From: Burkholderiales bacterium
GTDB taxonomy: Bacteria > Pseudomonadota > Gammaproteobacteria > Burkholderiales > Burkholderiaceae_C
Direction of reading: 5' to 3'
Length of the DNA: 64,000 nt
Assembly (NCBI GenBank): GCA_016192425.1
Contig: JACPUE010000009.1
Coordinates: 1 to 64,000, forward strand
Both the position numbers and the translations under genes were made by a program. The notes beneath the pieces are model-generated. The model did not search any database, was not told the DNA's origin, and saw only the letters and a list, made by a program, of their open reading frames with translations. Positions 23,907 to 35,794 of the stretch are shown here, one piece after another (within the stretch, counting starts at the first letter, position 1; each line of letters begins with the position of its first letter).

Positions 23907-26900
23907 CACACCAGCACCCGCTCGATGCCGCCCGCGTTGGCCTTGGCCACGTACTCGGGCAGCCAGTTCTCGCCAATGATCTGCTTGGCCATCTCGATGA
24001 CGATGTAGTCGGCTTCGAGCAGGCCGGTGGAGAGGTCGTCCTGGTAGCGCGTGATGCCCTGCAGGCAGCTCGGGCAGCTTGTCAGGATCTTGATGTTGTC
24101 CTGCGCGCCCACGGCGCCGCTGGCGCGCAGCTGGGCTTCGCCCTTGCGGATTTCCTGCTCCTTGCGGAAGCGCACCTGGGTGGAGATGTCGGGCCGGGTG
24201 ACGCCCAGCGTGCCCGACTCGCCACAGCAGCGCTCGCTCTTGAGCACCTTGTCACCCACCAGGGCGCGCACGGTCTTCATCGAGTCGCCCTGCTTCATGG
24301 GGTTGTGGCAGGGCTCGTGGTACAGGTAGCCGCCCTGCCCTGCGGGCAGCGTGATGCCTTTTTCGAGCAGGTATTCGTGGATGTCGATGATGCGGCAGCC
24401 GGGGAAGATCTTGTCGAACTCGTAGCCCTGGAGCTGGTCGTAGCAGGTGCCGCAGCTCACCACCACGGTCTGGATGTCGAGGTAGTTGAGCGTGTTGGCG
24501 ACGCGGTGGAAGAGCACCCGGTTGTCGGTGATCATCTTCTCGGCCTTGTCGAACTGGCCGCTGCCGCGCTGGGGGTAGCCGCAGCACAGGTAGCCCGGCG
24601 GCAGCACGGTCTGCACACCCGCATGCCAGAGCATGGCCTGCGTGGCCAGGCCCACCTGGCTGAACAGGCGCTCGGAGCCGCAGCCGGGGAAGTAGAACAC
24701 CGCCTCCGTGTCGGCCGTGGTGGTGGCCGGGTCGCGGATGATGGGCACGTAGTCCTTGTTCTCGATGTCCAGCAGCGCGCGCGCCGTCTTGGTGGGCAAG
24801 CCTCCGGGGAGCTTCTTGTTGACGAAGTGGATCACCTGCTCCTTGACCGGCGCCGGGCCCACGCTGGCGGGCGGGCGCTGCGTCTGGCGGCGCGAGATGC
24901 TGCGCAGCACGTCCACCGCCATGCGCTGGGCCTTGAAGCCCGCGCCCACCATGGCGGCGCGCAGCATCTTGATGGTGTCGGGGTTGGTGGCGTTGAGCAT
25001 GGCCATGGCCAGCTTGTTGCCGGGGCGCCAGCTCTTCTTGCCCATCTTGCGCAGCAGGTTGCGCATGTTCATGGTGACGTCGCCGAAGTCGATCTTCACC
25101 GGGCAGGGCGTGTAGCACTTGTGGCACACGGTGCAGTGGTCGGACACGTCCTCGAACTCCTGCCAGTGCTTGATGGACACGCCCCGGCGCGTCTGCTCCT
25201 CGTACAAAAAGGCCTCGACCAGCAGCGAGGTGGCCAGGATCTTGTTGCGCGGCGAGTACAGCAGGTTGGCGCGCGGCACATGCGTGGCGCACACAGGCTT
25301 GCACTTGCCGCAGCGCAGGCAGTCTTTCACGCTGTCGGCAATGGCGCCGATGTCGCTCTGCTGCATGATCAGCGACTCGTGCCCCATGAGGCCGAAGCTG
25401 GGCGTGTAGGCATTGGTCAGGTCGGCATGCAGCGGCAAGGAATCTAGGGAGTTTTTGGCCTCTAGCGCCCGTCCATCAAGCGCTGCATGCTCCTGATTTC
25501 GTAGCAGCTTGCCCTTGTTGAAACGGCCCTGCGGATCGACGCGCTGCTTGTACTGGGCAAAAGGCCGCAGCTCGTCGTCGGACAGGAATTCCAGCTTGGT
25601 GATGCCGATGCCGTGTTCGCCCGAGATCACGCCGCCCAGGCTGCGCGCCAGGTGCATGATGCGCCCCACCGCTTCGTGCGCGGTCTGCAGCATCTCGTAG
25701 TCGTCGCTGTTGACGGGGATGTTGGTGTGCACGTTGCCGTCGCCCGCGTGCATGTGCAGCGCCACCCACACGCGGCCCTTGAGCACGCGCTGGTGGATGG
25801 CCGTGCACTCGGCCAGCAGGGGCGCAAAGGCGCCGCCGTTGAAGATTTGCTGCAGCGGGGTGCGGATCTGCGTCTTCCAGCTGGCGCGCAGGCTGTGGTC
25901 CTGCAGTTGCGGGAACAGTGTGTCCACCTCGCGCAGCCACTGCGCCCACAGGGCGCGCACCTCGGCCACCAGGGCCAGGGCCTGCTGCACGCGGTCTTCC
26001 AGCAGCTCGGCGCTGGGCAACTCGCTGGCGTCGTCGGTCTTGCCCAGCGGCAGGTTGCCCCGGCGCAGGAAGGCGTCCAGTTCGTCGCACAGGCGCAGCT
26101 TGTTGCGCAGCGACAGCTCGATGTTGATGCGCTCGATGCCGTCGGTGTATTCCCACATGCGCGGCAGCGGGATCACCACGTCCTCGTTGATCTTGAAGGC
26201 GTTGGTGTGGCGGCTGATGGCCGCCGTGCGCTTGCGGTCGAGCCAGAACTTCTTGCGCGCCTCGGGGCTAATGGCCACAAAGCCTTCGCCGCTGCGCGAG
26301 TTGGCGATGCGCACCACCTCGCTGGTGGCGCGAGCCACGGCGTCCTGGTCGTCGCCCGCGATGTCGCCCACCAGCACCATCTTGGGCAGCCCGCCGCGCT
26401 TGGACTTGGTGGCGTAGCCTACGGCCTTGAGGTAGCGGTCGTCCAGGTGTTCCAGGCCTGCCAGCACCACGCCCGAGCGCGCTGCTTCAGCAAACATGAA
26501 GTCCTTGATCTCGACGATGCTGGGCACGGCGTCCTTGGCATTGCCGAAGAATTCCAGGCACACGGTGCGCGTGTGCGCGGGCATGCGGTGCACCACCCAG
26601 CGTGCGCTGGTGATGAGGCCGTCGCAGCCCTCTTTCTGCACCCCTGGCAGGCCCGACAGGAACTTGTCGGTCACGTCCTTGCCCAGGCCCTCTTTGCGAA
26701 AGCTTGCGCCGGGGATGTCCAGCCGCTCGGTGCGCACCGGGGTCTTGCCGTCGGCCTCGAAGTAGCGCAGCTCGAAGCTGGCAACTGCAGCATCGTGGAT
26801 CTTGCCCAGGTTGTGGTCCAGGCGCACCACCTCCAGCCATTGCGCATCGGGCGTCACCATGCGCCAGCTCGCCAGGTTGTCCAGCGCCGTACCCCACAGC

Positions 26901-27820
26901 ACGGCCTTCTTGCCGCCCGCGTTCATGGCGATGTTGCCGCCAATGCACGAGGCCTCCATGGAGGTCGGGTCCACCGCAAACACATAGCCCGCGCGCTCGG
27001 CCGCGTCAGCCACGCGCTGGGTGACCACACCGGCTTCGCTCCAGACCGTGGGCACTTCGCGCTCCAGACCGGGCAGGCGCACCATCTCCACCTCGGTCAT
27101 GGCTTCGAGCTTTTCGGTGTTGATGACGGCGCTGCGGTCGGTCAGCGGAATGGCGCCGCCGGTGTAGCCCGTGCCGCCCCCGCGCGGGATGACGGTGAGC
27201 CCCAGCTCGAAGCAGCCTTGCACCAGGCGGGCCATCTCGGCCTCGGTGTCGGGGGTGAGCACCACGAAGGGGTATTCCACGCGCCAGTCGGTCGCGTCGG
27301 TCACATGGCTCACGCGCGAGAGGCCGTCGAACTTGATGTTGTCACCCGCCGTGAGCCGCCCCAGCACGCGGCGCGCCTTGCGGCGCAGCTCGGCCATCTG
27401 CTGGAACGAGGCGTCAAACCGCGCCACCGCAGCGCGCGCGGCCTCCAGCAGCTCGCCCACCAGCGCGTCGCGCGCGGCGTCCTTGTCGGGGGTGCGGCGC
27501 TTTTGCACCTCGCCCAGGCGGTGCTCCAGCGCCTGCACGAGCTGGCGGCGGCGCTGGGGGTTGTCCAGCAGGTCGTCCTGCAGGTAGGGGTTGCGCTGCA
27601 CCACCCAGATGTCGCCCAGCACTTCGTAGAGCATGCGCGCCGAGCGGCCGGTCTGGCGTTCCTGGCGCAGTTGCTGCAGGGTGTCCCAGGCCTTCATCCC
27701 CAGCAGGCGGATGGCGATCTCGCGGTCCGAGAAGCTGGTGTAGTTGTAGGGAATCTCGCGCAAACGCACGGGTTCGGGGGCCTGCGCCGTGAGGGCGGCC
27801 AACGCGGTGGGGGCATTCAT
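23906..27820 (-). CDS. DUF3683 FAD-linked oxidoreductase with two 4Fe-4S clusters and two CCG domains
   Basis: This 1304-residue fusion resembles D-2-hydroxyacid dehydrogenases joined to a GlcF/GlpC-type electron-transfer part. In order it has a DUF3683 region (about 1-190), a PCMH-type FAD-binding domain with [15 protein letters not shown], an FAD-oxidase C-terminal domain ending near residue 770, two ferredoxin motifs ([11 protein letters not shown] and [12 protein letters not shown] near 835-905), and two cysteine-rich CCG domains ([10 protein letters not shown] and CCGESG). It probably oxidises a hydroxyacid such as D-lactate and passes electrons to quinone or cytochrome. The start ATG 27820 ([10 protein letters not shown]) is chosen by family feel. 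Residues about 771-788, in the linker before the ferredoxin domain, come from a family A repeat. Confidence 0.88.
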   Translation of the reverse strand: MNAPTALAALTAQAPEPVRLREIPYNYTSFSDREIAIRLLGMKAWDTLQQLRQERQTGRSARMLYEVLGDIWVVQRNPYLQDDLLDNPQRRRQLVQALEHRLGEVQKRRTPDKDAARDALVGELLEAARAAVARFDASFQQMAELRRKARRVLGRLTAGDNIKFDGLSRVSHVTDATDWRVEYPFVVLTPDTEAEMARLVQGCFELGLTVIPRGGGTGYTGGAIPLTDRSAVINTEKLEAMTEVEMVRLPGLEREVPTVWSEAGVVTQRVADAAERAGYVFAVDPTSMEASCIGGNIAMNAGGKKAVLWGTALDNLASWRMVTPDAQWLEVVRLDHNLGKIHDAAVASFELRYFEADGKTPVRTERLDIPGASFRKEGLGKDVTDKFLSGLPGVQKEGCDGLITSARWVVHRMPAHTRTVCLEFFGNAKDAVPSIVEIKDFMFAEAARSGVVLAGLEHLDDRYLKAVGYATKSKRGGLPKMVLVGDIAGDDQDAVARATSEVVRIANSRSGEGFVAISPEARKKFWLDRKRTAAISRHTNAFKINEDVVIPLPRMWEYTDGIERINIELSLRNKLRLCDELDAFLRRGNLPLGKTDDASELPSAELLEDRVQQALALVAEVRALWAQWLREVDTLFPQLQDHSLRASWKTQIRTPLQQIFNGGAFAPLLAECTAIHQRVLKGRVWVALHMHAGDGNVHTNIPVNSDDYEMLQTAHEAVGRIMHLARSLGGVISGEHGIGITKLEFLSDDELRPFAQYKQRVDPQGRFNKGKLLRNQEHAALDGRALEAKNSLDSLPLHADLTNAYTPSFGLMGHESLIMQQSDIGAIADSVKDCLRCGKCKPVCATHVPRANLLYSPRNKILATSLLVEAFLYEEQTRRGVSIKHWQEFEDVSDHCTVCHKCYTPCPVKIDFGDVTMNMRNLLRKMGKKSWRPGNKLAMAMLNATNPDTIKMLRAAMVGAGFKAQRMAVDVLRSISRRQTQRPPASVGPAPVKEQVIHFVNKKLPGGLPTKTARALLDIENKDYVPIIRDPATTTADTEAVFYFPGCGSERLFSQVGLATQAMLWHAGVQTVLPPGYLCCGYPQRGSGQFDKAEKMITDNRVLFHRVANTLNYLDIQTVVVSCGTCYDQLQGYEFDKIFPGCRIIDIHEYLLEKGITLPAGQGGYLYHEPCHNPMKQGDSMKTVRALVGDKVLKSERCCGESGTLGVTRPDISTQVRFRKEQEIRKGEAQLRASGAVGAQDNIKILTSCPSCLQGITRYQDDLSTGLLEADYIVIEMAKQIIGENWLPEYVAKANAGGIERVLV
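25457..25507 (+). repeat. Family A dispersed repeat, copy 3, inside coding sequence
   Basis: GGCCTCTAGCGCCCGTCC-ATCAAGCGCTGCATGCTCC-ATTTCGTAGCAGC matches the repeat layout. It is translated in frame, on the opposite strand, as part of the linker between the FAD and ferredoxin domains of the oxidoreductase. Confidence 0.7.
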
Positions 27821-27960
27821 TCGGTGGAACCTGGGGAAGGGCGGTGCGCCCAGTGGCCTGGGGAACTCGGAACCAGCCATTTTAAGAAATTGGCGCGCCC
27901 GGTGCTCCCTGAAGGCACCGGCTGCGCGCCACTGCCGCCCGCAAAGGGCAGCGCAGACTC

Positions 27961-29190
27961 TCAGAACAAGACGCGGCAGCGCAGCGTGTGCGGCACCTGC
28001 TGGAGCTTTTGCAGCGCCAGCTCGGACGATTCGGCGTCGATGTCGATCACCACGTAGCCGATGGCCTCGTTGGTCTGCAGGTACTGGGCGGACACGTTGA
28101 TCTGGTTGTCGGAGAAGACGCGGTTGATCTCGGACAGCACGCCCGGCACGTTGCGGTGCACGTGCAGCAGGCGGTGCTTGCCGCTCTGCGCGGGCAGGGC
28201 CACCGCCGGGAAGTTGACCGACGAGGTGGTGGTGCCGTTGTCGCTGTAGCGCACGAGCTTCTCGGCCACTTCGACGCCGATGTTGGCCTGCGCCTCCAGC
28301 GTGGAGCCGCCGATGTGCGGTGTGATGATGACGTTGTCCAGCCCGCGCAGGGGCGAGACGAATTCGTCCTTGTTGCTGCGCGGCTCCACCGGGAACACAT
28401 CCACCGCCGCGCCGAGCAGCTTGCCGGCCTTGAGCGCATCGGCCAGCGGATCGATCTCGACCACCGTGCCGCGCGAGGCGTTGATGAGGATGCTGCCTGG
28501 CTTCATGGCGGCAATTTCGGCGGCGCCCATCATCCATTGCGTGGAGGGCAGCTCGGGCACGTGCAGCGAGACGATGTCGCTTTGCGCCAGCAGCTCATTC
28601 AGGCTGGCGGCCTGGCGTGCGTTGCCCAGCGGCAGCTTGGCCACCACGTCGTGGAACACCACCTGCATGCCCAGCGCCTCGGCCAGCACCGAGAGCTGCG
28701 AGCCGATGGCGCCATAGCCCACGATGCCCAGCGTCTTGCCGCGTGCCTCGTAGGCGTTTTCGGCACTCTTGAGCCAGCCGCCGCGGTGCGCCACGGCGTT
28801 TTTCTCGGGCACGCCGCGCAGCAGCAGGATGGCCTCGGCCAGCACCAGCTCGGCCACGGAGCGGGTGTTGGAGTACGGCGCGTTGAACACGGCGATGCCC
28901 CGGTCGCGTGCGGCGTTCAGGTCCACCTGGTTGGTGCCGATGCAGAAGCACCCGATGGCCACGAGCTTGTGGGCGTGCGCCAGCACTTCGGCCGTGAGCT
29001 GCGTGCGCGAGCGGATGCCGATGAAGTGCACATCGGCAATGCGCTGGATGAGTTCGTCCTGCGGCAGCGCGCCGGAGAGGGATTCGATCTGGCTGTAACC
29101 GGCGTTTTGCAGCACCTGCAGGGCAGAGGGGTGCAGGCCTTCGAGCAACAGAAACTTGATCTTGCTTTTGTCGAGCGAGGTGGGGTTCAT
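27961..29190 (-). CDS. serA: D-3-phosphoglycerate dehydrogenase
   Basis: The 409-residue enzyme oxidises 3-phosphoglycerate, the first step of serine synthesis. The NAD-binding Rossmann motif is [12 protein letters not shown]. Catalytic-loop stretches are INASRGTVV and the His in ITPHIGGST, with the Glu in DVFPVEP. A C-terminal ACT domain ([15 protein letters not shown]) is the serine-sensing part seen in the E. coli type. The length fits that type. ATG 29190 starts [18 protein letters not shown]. It lies 140 bases from the oxidoreductase and has its own upstream space shared with ugpB. Confidence 0.95.
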   Translation of the reverse strand: MNPTSLDKSKIKFLLLEGLHPSALQVLQNAGYSQIESLSGALPQDELIQRIADVHFIGIRSRTQLTAEVLAHAHKLVAIGCFCIGTNQVDLNAARDRGIAVFNAPYSNTRSVAELVLAEAILLLRGVPEKNAVAHRGGWLKSAENAYEARGKTLGIVGYGAIGSQLSVLAEALGMQVVFHDVVAKLPLGNARQAASLNELLAQSDIVSLHVPELPSTQWMMGAAEIAAMKPGSILINASRGTVVEIDPLADALKAGKLLGAAVDVFPVEPRSNKDEFVSPLRGLDNVIITPHIGGSTLEAQANIGVEVAEKLVRYSDNGTTTSSVNFPAVALPAQSGKHRLLHVHRNVPGVLSEINRVFSDNQINVSAQYLQTNEAIGYVVIDIDAESSELALQKLQQVPHTLRCRVLF

Positions 29191-29377
29191 GGCAGTCCTG
29201 GGTCGGTGAAGCGCAGGCGGCCCGCCACAGGGGCGCCCAGCTTCGGGATGGCGGGCCATCCTAGCATGGTGCGGCGCACAAAACCGCCTTCTGGAGAGGC
29301 GCCACTACCAGCGTCAGGGACAAGGGCGAGCCCGCGCAACCCTGGGAAAACCCCGTCACGCCCCACCCCCCGGCATG

Positions 29378-29420
29378 GTTACAAAGACCCTTCGTTGGCA
29401 GGACGTCTTCATTTTGTAAC
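29378..29420. promoter_or_regulatory. Inverted repeat upstream of ugpB
   Basis: GTTACAAA at 29378-29385 and TTTGTAAC at 29413-29420 form a spaced inverted repeat about 55 bases before the ugpB start codon. It could be an operator. It is not a clear PhoB box, although ugp genes are PhoB-controlled in E. coli. Confidence 0.35.
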
Positions 29421-29474
29421 AATTTCGCCATACGCTGCAGCCTTTTCCCGCCATCCCTCCCAAGGAGCAACCGC

Positions 29475-30785
29475 ATGAAATTCCGATCGCTGGCCGTGAG
29501 CGCCGCCCTGGCAGCCCTGTGCACCCCTTTCGCCTATGCGCAGACCGAGATCCAATGGTGGCATTCGATGACCGGCGGCCTGAACGACTGGGTGGTGGAC
29601 ATTGCCAACAACTTCAACGCCAGCCAGAAGGATTTCAAGGTCGTGCCCACCTACAAGGGCACCTACGACGAGTCCATGACGGCCTCCATCGCCGCCTTCC
29701 GTGCGGGCAATGCGCCGCACATCCTGCAGGTGTACGAAGTGGGCACCGCCACCATGATGGCCGCCAAGGGTGCCGTGGTGCCGGTGGGCAAGGTCATGCA
29801 GGACGCAGGCTACAAGTTCGACGCCAAGGCCTACATCCCCGCCGTGGTGGGCTACTACACCGCGCCCAATGGCGAGATGCTGAGCTACCCCTTCAACAGC
29901 TCGACCACGGTGCTCAACTACAACAAGGACCTGTTCAAGAAAGCCGGTCTGGACCCCAACAAGCCGCCCGCCACTTGGCCTGAGCTGGTCTCGGCTGCCG
30001 CCAAGCTGAAGGCCTCGGGCGTGGCCTGCCCCTTCACCACCAGCTGGCAGGGCTGGACGCAGCTGGAGAGCTTCTCCACCTGGCACAACACGCTGTTTGC
30101 CACGCAGAACAACGGCTTTGGCGGCACCAGCGCGCGCCTGGCCTTCAACAGCCCGCTGCACGTGCGCCACATCGAAAACCTGGCCAACATGGCCAAGCAG
30201 GGCCTGTTCCACTACCGTGGCCGCGGCAACAAGGCCGATGCGCCGTTCTACTCGGGCGAATGCGCCATGCAGACGGGCAGTTCGTCCACCTACGCCAGTA
30301 TCAAGAAGAACGCCAAGTTCGACTTCGGCATTGCCCCCCTGCCCTACTACCCCGACGTTCCCGGCGCGCCGCAGAACACCATCATCGGCGGAGCCTCGCT
30401 GTGGGTCATGGCAGGCAAGAAGCCCGCCGAATACAAGGGCGTGGCCGCGTTCTTCAACTACCTGACCAACCCCGAGGTGCAGGCCGCCAGCCACCAGCGC
30501 ACGGGCTACCTGCCCATCACCCTGGCGTCGTTCGAGCTGACCGAGAAAGCCGGTTTCTACAAGCAGAACCCCGGCACCGACACGGCCGTGAACCAGATGA
30601 TCCGCAAGACCACCGACAAGTCGCGCGGCGTGCGCCTGGGCAACTTCAACCAGATCCGCGCCATCATGGACGAGGAGCTGGAACTGGTCTGGGCCGGCAA
30701 GAAGACCGCCAAGGAAGCCCTGGACACCGCCGTGCAGCGCGGCAACGAGCAGCTGGAGCGCTTCCAGAAAGCCAACAAGAGCTGA
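29475..30785 (+). CDS. ugpB: sn-glycerol-3-phosphate ABC transporter, substrate-binding protein
   Basis: The 436-residue periplasmic protein starts with a signal peptide ([20 protein letters not shown], cleaved after AYA). The mature chain begins [13 protein letters not shown], the UgpB-specific start. Substrate-pocket stretches such as [22 protein letters not shown] (positions about 74-95) and the [11 protein letters not shown] region are typical of UgpB rather than MalE. It captures glycerol-3-phosphate and its diesters for the UgpAE-C transporter. A ribosome-binding site AAGGAG precedes ATG 29475. A terminator-like hairpin follows the gene, as is common after binding-protein genes. Confidence 0.95.
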   Translation: MKFRSLAVSAALAALCTPFAYAQTEIQWWHSMTGGLNDWVVDIANNFNASQKDFKVVPTYKGTYDESMTASIAAFRAGNAPHILQVYEVGTATMMAAKGAVVPVGKVMQDAGYKFDAKAYIPAVVGYYTAPNGEMLSYPFNSSTTVLNYNKDLFKKAGLDPNKPPATWPELVSAAAKLKASGVACPFTTSWQGWTQLESFSTWHNTLFATQNNGFGGTSARLAFNSPLHVRHIENLANMAKQGLFHYRGRGNKADAPFYSGECAMQTGSSSTYASIKKNAKFDFGIAPLPYYPDVPGAPQNTIIGGASLWVMAGKKPAEYKGVAAFFNYLTNPEVQAASHQRTGYLPITLASFELTEKAGFYKQNPGTDTAVNQMIRKTTDKSRGVRLGNFNQIRAIMDEELELVWAGKKTAKEALDTAVQRGNEQLERFQKANKS

Positions 30786-30805
30786 TCCTTTCGCTGACAC
30801 ACCAC

Positions 30806-30834
30806 ACGGCCGGGCCCCATGCCTGGCCGTTTTT
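30806..30834 (+). terminator. Attenuating hairpin between ugpB and ugpA
   Basis: ACGGCC (30806-30811) pairs with GGCCGT (30825-30830), followed by TTTT. Partial termination here would keep the binding protein more abundant than the membrane subunits. Confidence 0.6.
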
Positions 30835-30855
30835 GATGGAGACATTTTCTTGGCC

Positions 30856-31737
30856 ATGGAAAAACGGGTGCGCTTCAAGAGCTGGTGGCTCCCCGCCTTG
30901 CTGCTGGCGCCGCAGGTGGCGGTGATCGCCGTGTTCTTCTTCTGGCCCGCAGGCCAGGCGCTGGTGCAGTCGCTGCAGCAGCAGGATGCCTTCGGCGCCT
31001 CGGTGGAGTGGGTGGGGCTGGAGAACTTCCAGCGCCTGCTGCAGGACGAGAGCTACATCGCGTCCTTCAAGACCACGGCGGTGTTCTCGGTGCTGGTGGC
31101 CGTGCTGGGCCTGGTGCTCTCGCTGGCGCTGGCCGTGTTTGCCGACCGCGTGGTGCGCGGCGCAGCCATCTACAAGACGCTCCTGATCTGGCCCTACGCC
31201 GTGGCGCCCGCCGTGGCCGGGGTGCTGTGGCTGTTCTTGTTTGCGCCGTCCATCGGCATCGTGAGCTATGGGTTGCGCAAGATCGGGGTGGAATGGAACC
31301 ACCTGCTGAGCAGCGGCCAGGCCATGGCGCTGATCGTGCTGGCCGCCGTGTGGAAGCAGATTTCCTACAACTTCCTGTTCTTCCTGGCGGGGCTGCAGTC
31401 CATCCCGAAGTCGCTGATCGAGGCTGCGGCCATCGACGGGGCAGGCCCCTGGCGGCGCTTCTGGAGCATCGTGTTCCCGCTGCTTTCGCCCACCACCTTC
31501 TTCCTGCTGGTCATCAACATGGTGTATGCCTTCTTCGACACCTTCGCCATCGTGGACGCCACGACCGAGGGCGGCCCCGGCAAGGACACGGCCATTTTGG
31601 TCTACAAGGTGTACTACGACGGCTTCAAGGCGCTGGACCTGGGCGGCTCGGCCGCGCAGTCGGTGGTGCTGATGGCCATTGTGGTGGTGCTCACCGTCAT
31701 CCAGTTCCGCTACGTGGAACGCAAAGTGAACTACTGA
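30856..31737 (+). CDS. ugpA: Glycerol-3-phosphate ABC transporter permease UgpA
   Basis: The 293-residue inner-membrane permease starts [20 protein letters not shown] and has six predicted helices. It carries the EAA loop that docks the ATPase, [20 protein letters not shown]. The pairing partner is UgpE, encoded immediately downstream. A TTG at 30850 lies at ideal distance (seven bases) from a GGAGA ribosome-binding site, while ATG 30856 is 13 bases away, so the true start could be either. ugpB lies upstream with an attenuator between. Confidence 0.93.
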   Translation: MEKRVRFKSWWLPALLLAPQVAVIAVFFFWPAGQALVQSLQQQDAFGASVEWVGLENFQRLLQDESYIASFKTTAVFSVLVAVLGLVLSLALAVFADRVVRGAAIYKTLLIWPYAVAPAVAGVLWLFLFAPSIGIVSYGLRKIGVEWNHLLSSGQAMALIVLAAVWKQISYNFLFFLAGLQSIPKSLIEAAAIDGAGPWRRFWSIVFPLLSPTTFFLLVINMVYAFFDTFAIVDATTEGGPGKDTAILVYKVYYDGFKALDLGGSAAQSVVLMAIVVVLTVIQFRYVERKVNY

Positions 31738-31739
31738 TC

Positions 31740-32591
31740 ATGGTTGAACGCCGCCCTCTTGCTACCGCCATTTCGCACCTGGTGCTCATCCTGGGTGTGA
31801 TCGTGGTGGCCTTTCCGCTCTACGTCACCTTTGTGGCCAGCACGCACACGGCGCAAGAGATCGTGCAGGCCCCCATGCCGCTGCTGCCGGGCTCACACCT
31901 CCTGGAGAACTACCAGCAGGCCATCCAGGGCACCAGCGGCAGCGGCGCCTCCACCGCGCCTGTGGGCCGCATGATGGTGGTAAGCCTGGTCTGCGCACTG
32001 GTCATCGCCATTGGCAAGATTGCGATTTCTCTGCTGTCGGCCTTTGCCATTGTTTACTTCCGCTTTCCGGGACGCATGTTCTTCTTCTGGGCCATCTTCG
32101 TGACGCTGATGCTGCCGGTGGAAGTGCGCATCGGCCCCACGTACCAGGTGGTGTCGGATCTCGGCATGCTCAACAGCTATGCGGGCCTCACGGTACCGCT
32201 GATCGCCTCGGCCACAGCCACCTTTTTGTTCCGCCAGTTCTTCCTGACCGTGCCCGACGAGCTGGTGGAGGCCGCGCGCGTGGACGGCGCCGGGCCCATG
32301 CGCTTTTTCTGGGACGTGCTGCTGCCGCTCTCGCGCACCAGCATCGCGGCGCTGTTCGTGATCCAGTTCATCTACGGCTGGAACCAGTACCTCTGGCCGC
32401 TGCTGGTGACCACGGACGAATCCATGTACCCCGTGGTCATGGGCATCAAGCGCATGATCGCAGGCGGCGACGCCGCCAACGACTGGAACATCGTCATGGC
32501 CACGGCCATCCTGGCCATGATCCCGCCCGCGCTGGTGGTGCTGCTCATGCAAAAGTGGTTCGTCAAGGGTCTGGTGGATTCGGAAAAATAA
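31740..32591 (+). CDS. ugpE: Glycerol-3-phosphate ABC transporter permease UgpE
   Basis: The 283-residue second permease starts [20 protein letters not shown] and has six helices. Its EAA motif is [41 protein letters not shown] near the C-terminus is typical of UgpE. The ATG starts two bases after the ugpA stop. A family A repeat separates it from ugpC. Confidence 0.93.
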   Translation: MVERRPLATAISHLVLILGVIVVAFPLYVTFVASTHTAQEIVQAPMPLLPGSHLLENYQQAIQGTSGSGASTAPVGRMMVVSLVCALVIAIGKIAISLLSAFAIVYFRFPGRMFFFWAIFVTLMLPVEVRIGPTYQVVSDLGMLNSYAGLTVPLIASATATFLFRQFFLTVPDELVEAARVDGAGPMRFFWDVLLPLSRTSIAALFVIQFIYGWNQYLWPLLVTTDESMYPVVMGIKRMIAGGDAANDWNIVMATAILAMIPPALVVLLMQKWFVKGLVDSEK

Positions 32592-32600
32592 ACAAAATAT

Positions 32601-32648
32601 GGCTCTAGCGCTTACTCAACAAGCGTAAGCAGCTACACTTTTTATAGC
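32601..32648 (+). repeat. Family A dispersed repeat, copy 4
   Basis: GGCTCTAGCGCTTACTCAAC-AAGCGTAAGCAGCTAC with a TTTTTATAGC tail fills the ugpE-ugpC gap and ends seven bases before the ugpC ATG. No clear ribosome-binding site remains. Confidence 0.8.
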
Positions 32649-32654
32649 AAAAAT

Positions 32655-33658
<1,004 letters not shown>

Positions 33659-33662
<4 letters not shown>

Positions 33663-34438
33663 GCGTCCCCATGTCTATGCCCGCCCCCTGGCCTTATCCG
33701 CGCTGGATCGCGCACCGCGGCGCAGGCAAGCTGGCGCCTGAAAACACCCTGGCCGCCTTCCGCCTGGGGGCGCAGCACGGCTACCGCATGTTCGAGTGCG
33801 ATGTGAAACTCTCGCACGATGGTGTGCCCTTTCTGCTGCACGACACCACCCTGGCCCGCACCACCAACGCCGCCCGCGCCTGGGGTGCGCAGGCCCAGCC
33901 CACGGCGGGCGCACACGCCTGGGGCGCGCTCGCACAACTGGACGCGGGCGCCTGGCACAGCCGCGCCTTTGCGGGCGAGCCGCTGCCCACGCTGGCCGCC
34001 ATCGCTGCCTACTGCTTGGCCAACGGCCACCTGCTCAACATCGAGATCAAACCCACGCCGGGCCTGGAAGAAACCACCGGCCGCGTGGTGGCGGAACACG
34101 CCGCCCGCCTCTGGCAAGGCCAGGCCGTGCCGCCGCTGCTGTCGTCTTTCAGCCCCCAGGCACTCGAAGGCGCGCGCGCCACGGCGCCCCACCTGCCGCG
34201 CGCCCTGCTGCTGGACACGCTGTGGGACGGCTGGCGCGAAACCGCCCAGGCGCTGGGCTGTGTGGCCATTGTGTGCAACCACGCACTGTGGGACGCGGCG
34301 CTGATCGCCCAGGTCAATGCACTGGGCATGCGCACCCTGAGCTACACCGTCAACGACGAATGGGCCGCCCAGCGCCTGATCGCCCTGGGCACCGACGGCA
34401 TCATCACCGACCGCGTCGATCTGTTTGCACCCGCCTGA
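33659..34438 (+). CDS. ugpQ: Glycerophosphodiester phosphodiesterase
   Basis: The 259-residue enzyme hydrolyses glycerophosphodiesters to glycerol-3-phosphate and alcohols. The catalytic site is seen in [19 protein letters not shown] (His-Arg), the metal ligands [11 protein letters not shown] and the catalytic His in [22 protein letters not shown] supplies a further Glu. It lacks a signal peptide, as expected for cytoplasmic UgpQ. The GTG at 33659 overlaps the ugpC stop (GTGA); ATG 33671 and 33677 are alternatives. It completes the ugpBAECQ operon. Confidence 0.92.
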
Positions 34439-34468
34439 GTCCCTGAAACCGCATTGAAAAAACATCAA

Positions 34469-34488
34469 CGCAAATCACTCTCATTTGT
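34469..34488. promoter_or_regulatory. Candidate Fur site upstream of the DUF1513 gene
   Basis: The minus strand reads CAAATGAGAGTGATTTG (34487-34471), which resembles Fur boxes of the AATGAGAATGATT kind with one or two mismatches. It lies about 50 bases before the DUF1513 start. Members of that family are found with iron-uptake genes. Confidence 0.4.
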
Positions 34489-34535
34489 CATAATCTCGCG
34501 ATCTTTTGATTGAATCAGACCCTGAGAGGATGACC

Positions 34536-35645
34536 GTGGATCGTCGCCACTTCATGCTGCAGCTCGGTGCAGCCCTTGGAACCACATGCCTTCCCGCCCT
34601 GGCCCATGCCCAGGCCGTCGGCAGCACCCTGCGCGTGGGCGGCGGCTGGCGCATGAACGAGCGCGACTACCAGATCGGCGCGCTCAGCGTCGATTGGGCG
34701 CAGGGCCAGGTCAAGACCGATTTCGCCCACACCGTGCCCACCCTGCCCCACGCCATCGTGCCCGAGGAAGGCGGCGGCTTTCTGGCCGTGGCCACGCGCC
34801 CCGGCACCTGGATGGTGCGCGTGGATGCGCAAGGCAAGCTGGTGCAGCGCCTGGCCATGGCCGACGAGGGCGACACCCGCACGCTGGACGGCCACGTCAT
34901 CGCCAGCCACGACAGGCGCTGGCTCTACACCGGCGAGACCGACCGCAAGACGGGTGAGGGCTGGTTCAGTGTGCGCGACGCCAAAGACCTGCGCAAAGTG
35001 GCCGAGCACCGCACCCATGGCATCGACCCGCACCAGATTCTGGTGGACGCGCAAGGCCGCCTGGTGGTGGCCAACGGCGGCATTCCGCGCACCCCCGCGG
35101 GCGACAAGCGCAACCTGGAGCTGATGGATCCCAAGCTGGTACTGCTGAACCCTGAAAACGGCGAAAAGCTGGGCGAATGGAGCCTGCGCGACAAGCGCCT
35201 GGCGCCGCACCACATCGCCTGGAACCGCCCCCTGGCCGATGGCCCGCAGCTCCTGGGCATCGGCCTGCAGGCCGAGCACGACGACCCCTCCAAGCGGCGC
35301 GACGCCCCCCTGCTGGCAGTGTGGGATGGCAAGGAGCTGAAGATCCCCACCCACATGGTGGCTGACGGCTATGCGGGCGACGTGGCCGCAGGCCCCAATG
35401 GCGGCTTTGTGCTGACGGCGCAATTTGCCAACCGCATCGTGCTGTGGCAGCCCCAGGAGCCCGCCAAGCTGCTGACCATCGGCAAGGTGCAAAACCCCTG
35501 CGGACTGTGGCCGCTGGACGACGCGCCGGGCGTGGCCATCGGCGGTGGCCTGGGCCTGGCCCGCTGGCACGCCACCGAGCCCAGCAGCATGCTGCGCTGG
35601 CCTGCGGGGATGGCGGCGGGGAACCATTGGGCTGTATTGGGATGA
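34536..35645 (+). CDS. Tat-exported DUF1513 protein
   Basis: The 369-residue protein begins MDRRHFMLQLGAALGTTCLP, a twin-arginine signal (RRHFM) cleaved after ALAHA. The mature part is a beta-propeller-like DUF1513 domain with repeated strands such as GGGFLAVATRPGTWMVRVDAQG (residues about 77-98). The family occurs beside EfeO/imelysin-type iron-uptake genes, but those are not here. The start is uncertain: a GAGAGG sequence lies six bases before GTG 34536, which I prefer; ATG 34530 touches it and TTG 34506 is longer. A possible Fur site lies upstream. Confidence 0.75.
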   Translation: MDRRHFMLQLGAALGTTCLPALAHAQAVGSTLRVGGGWRMNERDYQIGALSVDWAQGQVKTDFAHTVPTLPHAIVPEEGGGFLAVATRPGTWMVRVDAQGKLVQRLAMADEGDTRTLDGHVIASHDRRWLYTGETDRKTGEGWFSVRDAKDLRKVAEHRTHGIDPHQILVDAQGRLVVANGGIPRTPAGDKRNLELMDPKLVLLNPENGEKLGEWSLRDKRLAPHHIAWNRPLADGPQLLGIGLQAEHDDPSKRRDAPLLAVWDGKELKIPTHMVADGYAGDVAAGPNGGFVLTAQFANRIVLWQPQEPAKLLTIGKVQNPCGLWPLDDAPGVAIGGGLGLARWHATEPSSMLRWPAGMAAGNHWAVLG

Positions 35646-35777
35646 CTCCCCCCTGTGCCGCTGCGCGGCTTCCCCCCTCTCTCGCTACGCTGCGCTTCGC
35701 GGGAGGGGGGACGCACCCAGTGGACGGGCGGAGCCCGATCCACGGGTGCCCTGGCATGGCGATGGATGCGCCGCTGG
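35646..35777 (+). repeat. Family B post-stop repeat, copy 2
   Basis: It begins at the DUF1513 stop with CTCCCCCCTGTGCCGCTGCG and contains the CCCCCCTCTC...GGGAGGGGGG hairpin and a degenerate GGTGCCCTGGCATGG...ATGGAT end. Confidence 0.7.
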
Positions 35778-35794
35778 TCAGTGAGTGAGCGGCC

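Noticed and set aside
27821-28537. Upstream extension of the FAD/Fe-S oxidoreductase to 1543 residues
   Set aside because: The extra 239 residues overlap serA on the same strand and look like an out-of-frame translation of it; ATG 27820 starts the family-like sequence.
29378-29420. PhoB box before ugpB
   Set aside because: No pair of CTGTCAT-like half sites at 11-bp spacing is visible; only an inverted repeat is seen.
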